64,000 nucleotides of DNA from Gavia stellata (lineage: Eukaryota > Chordata > Aves > Gaviiformes > Gaviidae). How positions within the stretch are numbered: the stretch's first letter is position 1; each line of letters begins with the position of its first letter. A program made the position numbers and the translations under genes. Below the pieces are notes generated by a model, which did not search any database, was not told the origin of the DNA, and saw only the letters and a program-made list of their open reading frames with translations. Location of the stretch: positions 15,820,428-15,884,427 of the forward strand of contig NC_082610.1 in the NCBI RefSeq assembly GCF_030936135.1, written 5' to 3'. This document shows, one piece after another, positions 61,001 through 64,000 of the stretch.

Positions 61001-64000
61001 GTGGATCAATTCTGAAGTGTGGTTTAAACAAGAGTTATCTCACTGTGAGGAACATCTGCCTTAGAGGTTATGCAATGTGCTGAAGTCGTGCTTACACATT
61101 AAATGTTTGGCAGATTTGTTGCTTTTTAATGTGTTCGTTGGTTTTGATGCTGATGTCTTCTTTTAATTGTGTTCTCTCTTCCATAAGAGAGACTAAAAGT
61201 ATTAGCCACTAAAAGCATGTTTCTGCCATGGTACTGATTTCTCAGGAGCTTTTTAAAGTTGAAAAAAAATTATTAAACTAAGCTTACAGCTAAGTGCAGA
61301 AGTAGAAAGCTATAATCACAGATAAATAACGGACTGGAATGTCATGGGCACCAGTGCTTTCACCTGTACTTTGCTTTTCATTTAGGAGGTGATTACAAGA
61401 AAACTGAATGTAACTTCATACAGACACCCGTTCTAAAACAAAGTTGGAGAGATTTGGGTTTGTACTTGGCTGGGATCTCAGTAGGAGGATGAAGGGGTAA
61501 GATTTGGTCAATATTGTACAAATTTGTATTCTCCAGTGCAATATATGTAGAAAAAAAAAAAGTCCCGCTCCGTACTTTGTATAGATTAGTTTTTAACTGG
61601 ATTAAACTGAAACTCAGCGCAGTGACAGATGTCTAGTGTTTTATTTTAAGCAGATGGGAAAGAGGCGGGTTTAGTTCTTGTCTATATGCACAACTTTGTA
61701 TTTCTGTTTAGATGCCTTTCCTGTTTGCCCTCCACTTTTTGCTTTCTGGAACCATGTGAAAAGGGATTTATAAAAAAAGATATAAGTATCTTGTGTTCTT
61801 CCCTGGGACCAGCTGCCTCACTGCAATAGCTATTCACTAATCAGGTACTTGAATGCTCAATTTTCTATATTCATAAAAATACAAACCCAACTAATTAAAA
61901 TGCTACTGCAACAGCATTACAAACTCTTGACAACACCACACACTTCCTTGACTTGTTCAAATTCAAGACAGAAATCCCAGAGAAGGTGAAGGACCCACAG
62001 GTTTAGTAACAGCTTTTGCTATAGGTTGCTTTCTCTTGGTTTACAGATTTTGCCTTCAAAGCCAGGTCTCAGCCATTTCAGGATGTCAGAATGGCTGTGG
62101 CAATGTGTCTCCTGCGGAGATCCACAGGACATGATGCCATATCCAGCCACATTAGACTTTTCCATTTTGTAAATGTATCTTGATAAAGAAAAATTTGATG
62201 TATAGTGACGTTTTGCAAAGAAATGAAGCTCTGCCCTTTTGTAATTTTTGCAAAAATAAGTAGCAGATGCCAGGAGCTGTCACTACAGTTGGCTGCAGAA
62301 ACACTTCCTTGTTTACATCCTCAAATACCTGTTACTTACTGAAATTAAGATATAGTGGTACCAACGTAGTGAAATGAGAGTCCCGTCTGAAAACATAGCA
62401 ACACTCTGTAGCTCATTTCTAAAAATGAACCCTTTTTTTTTTAAACATACTGGGAAATAGGGAACTAGCTTGAGTCCTGTTATTTACGCATCTACAGATG
62501 GCAAATGTCAAAACCATCTACAGTTACCCTAATGTTTTCTAATGCCTTAAAAGCTATACTTTTTATAATTATACTATCCAATACTATGCTAAATAACAGC
62601 CTGTGTAGTTCCTTATGTAGTAAAGTACAATATCAATGAAGGAAAACAATTTTTTTCAGAGATACCCAAATTTCTAAACCTAGTATATTTTTCAGTGACA
62701 AATGCAGGGATAGAGCAGCACTACAAAGCTGACCTCTCCATTCTTTGCACCTTTTCCATCAATTTGAGAAGCTGTCAGTCTGAATGATTGCACAGCAACT
62801 GCTGTGCAGTCTCTGTTGCAAACAATTTTATTTACTCAAATGTGTATTTCATTAGCACATAATAGTTCACAGCTGGTACCTTCTAAGAAACTGCTTGAGA
62901 GTAATTTCTGTGTTATAGGAGGTTATGGTGCATACAATACAGAGAGTTTCCATCTAATATCTCATTTCACACCCTCTCCCACTAGCTTATCATTGCTGTT
63001 ATTACTACATTGAGAAGAGGACTTCAATTTTTGTGCTGCCTATCACCAGTGACAGTAGAGAAAGTAGGATGGAGGTGCAGGCAGCCCTCCACCTTCACTG
63101 TGCATCATACCAAGCTACCCTGCTGCATGAATTCAGAGCCCACCTAGGAGGAGAGGATGAGTTATTCAGCCATGGAGTAGAGCCCTATGTAAACTTCCAT
63201 GTATGGAAATTTCCACAGTCAGAGAAAGACACTGGATACTTCAGTAGCAATGAGTGAAGTTCCTGAGTCCATGTCTATTCTACAGGCTGCGCAGACCTTG
63301 CCAGTGCATTTAGTACCATAGAGAAGTGACGCAACGTCTATTATAACACACAACGATTTTTCACATGATCAGCACATACAGTTGCATACAGTTTCTTCGC
63401 TAGAGGGAGTCTAAGACAAGGATTACTGAGCACTTCTAAAAGCTGATTAAGCAGCAGAGTAGTGGCATAATAAAATAGGATGTTGAGAACTGAATGATCC
63501 CTCAAAAGCCAAACAACAGCTGCCATGTTTCTAAACGCGCTTTCTTTTTTTCTTTTACAAGAATGCATTTCTTACATTATGCTGTTTCCTTTTGGAAGAG
63601 ACCCTAAAAGTGCAAATGAGCACTAAGCTAGTGATGCTCTTCCTGAATACAGGCACCTCTGTACCATGTTTGACCTCTGAGTACAATACACCACAACTGG
63701 ATAACAACAATATGAGAATCACTTGGTATTTAAAAACCCAAGATACTGACCAAGAAAAGATACTGTTTACATTTATAGCTGGAAACCACAGTCCTCCTAG
63801 AGTAGGATCCTACATGTTAGTGAAATAAAAAAAAGGCAATGCTCCACTATTTCTGCCAAAGATACAGCTGGAAGAAACAGGATTATACAGATGTCAACTC
63901 ATTGTCATTCCTGATGCTGCTCAAGGAACAGCTTCTTTGGAGGTAGTTGGTAAGTTATTTTATATTAGCATTTTTTTCCCAGGACTCCTAAAGGTAAAAA
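58091..64000. other. Region downstream of NUCB2; extended 3'UTR or intergenic
   Basis: AT-rich, with short non-homologous ORFs only. Further poly(A)-like signals occur at 58426-58431, 60978-60983 and 61601-61606 (ATTAAA), so longer NUCB2 3'UTR forms are possible. The next genes expected from amniote synteny (NCR3LG1 and KCNJ11 area) are not visible here. Confidence 0.5.
59190..59203 (+). repeat. (AC)7 microsatellite
   Basis: Short dinucleotide run after gaaccgat, in the region downstream of NUCB2. Confidence 0.85.

Noticed and set aside
1..64000. tRNA genes, CRISPR arrays, operons, attachment sites
   Set aside because: No tRNA B-box in a cloverleaf context (the gtcgaatc near 32334 is CR1), no regularly spaced repeats, and the gene structure is eukaryotic.

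Overview
The window is a piece of a vertebrate nuclear genome, almost certainly a bird. It carries CR1 retrotransposons with the avian 3' terminal repeat, has spliced GT-AG genes in AT-rich DNA, and contains two CpG islands. Nothing in it looks prokaryotic: no operons, CRISPR array, phage or plasmid functions. Gene order (PIK3C2A leftward, NUCB2 rightward) matches what is known for amniotes.

Layout. 1-7.3 kb is AT-rich non-coding DNA with two old CR1 scraps. 7.36-8.76 kb is a CpG island whose GC boxes, ETS site and splice donors point to a leftward (minus-strand) promoter, inferred to be an internal or alternative PIK3C2A promoter. 9-28.9 kb is non-coding, inferred to be the first intron of a long PIK3C2A transcript. 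It contains small CpG-rich patches, a degenerate CTCACA minisatellite, an ancient CR1 fragment and a C13 run. 28.96-30.37 kb is a second CpG island that looks bidirectional: a strong minus-strand splice donor lies on one side, and NUCB2 must start on the other. It holds a 60-bp degenerate pentanucleotide repeat. 30.4-42.4 kb is the 5' intron region of NUCB2, with a 793-bp CR1, an older CR1/L3-like remnant and a 42-bp near-palindrome.

The one gene that can be read in full is NUCB2 (nucleobindin-2, the nesfatin-1 precursor). It has twelve coding exons between 42399 and 57905, 1368 coding bases and 455 residues, and every junction keeps frame. The protein has a 24-residue signal peptide, an 82-residue nesfatin-1 ending just before a Lys-Arg pair, a basic region, two EF-hands, and a leucine zipper with seven regularly spaced heptad positions. 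It ends in a Pro/Gly-rich tail. A poly(A) signal lies about 155 bases after the stop. 58.1-64 kb has no recognisable coding sequence.

I did not find a new biological system here. The observations most worth checking are the bidirectional promoter with its pentamer repeat, the second minus-strand promoter, the 42-bp near-palindrome, a G-quadruplex motif just after the NUCB2 stop codon, two alternative C-termini, and several CpG-rich islets in introns.
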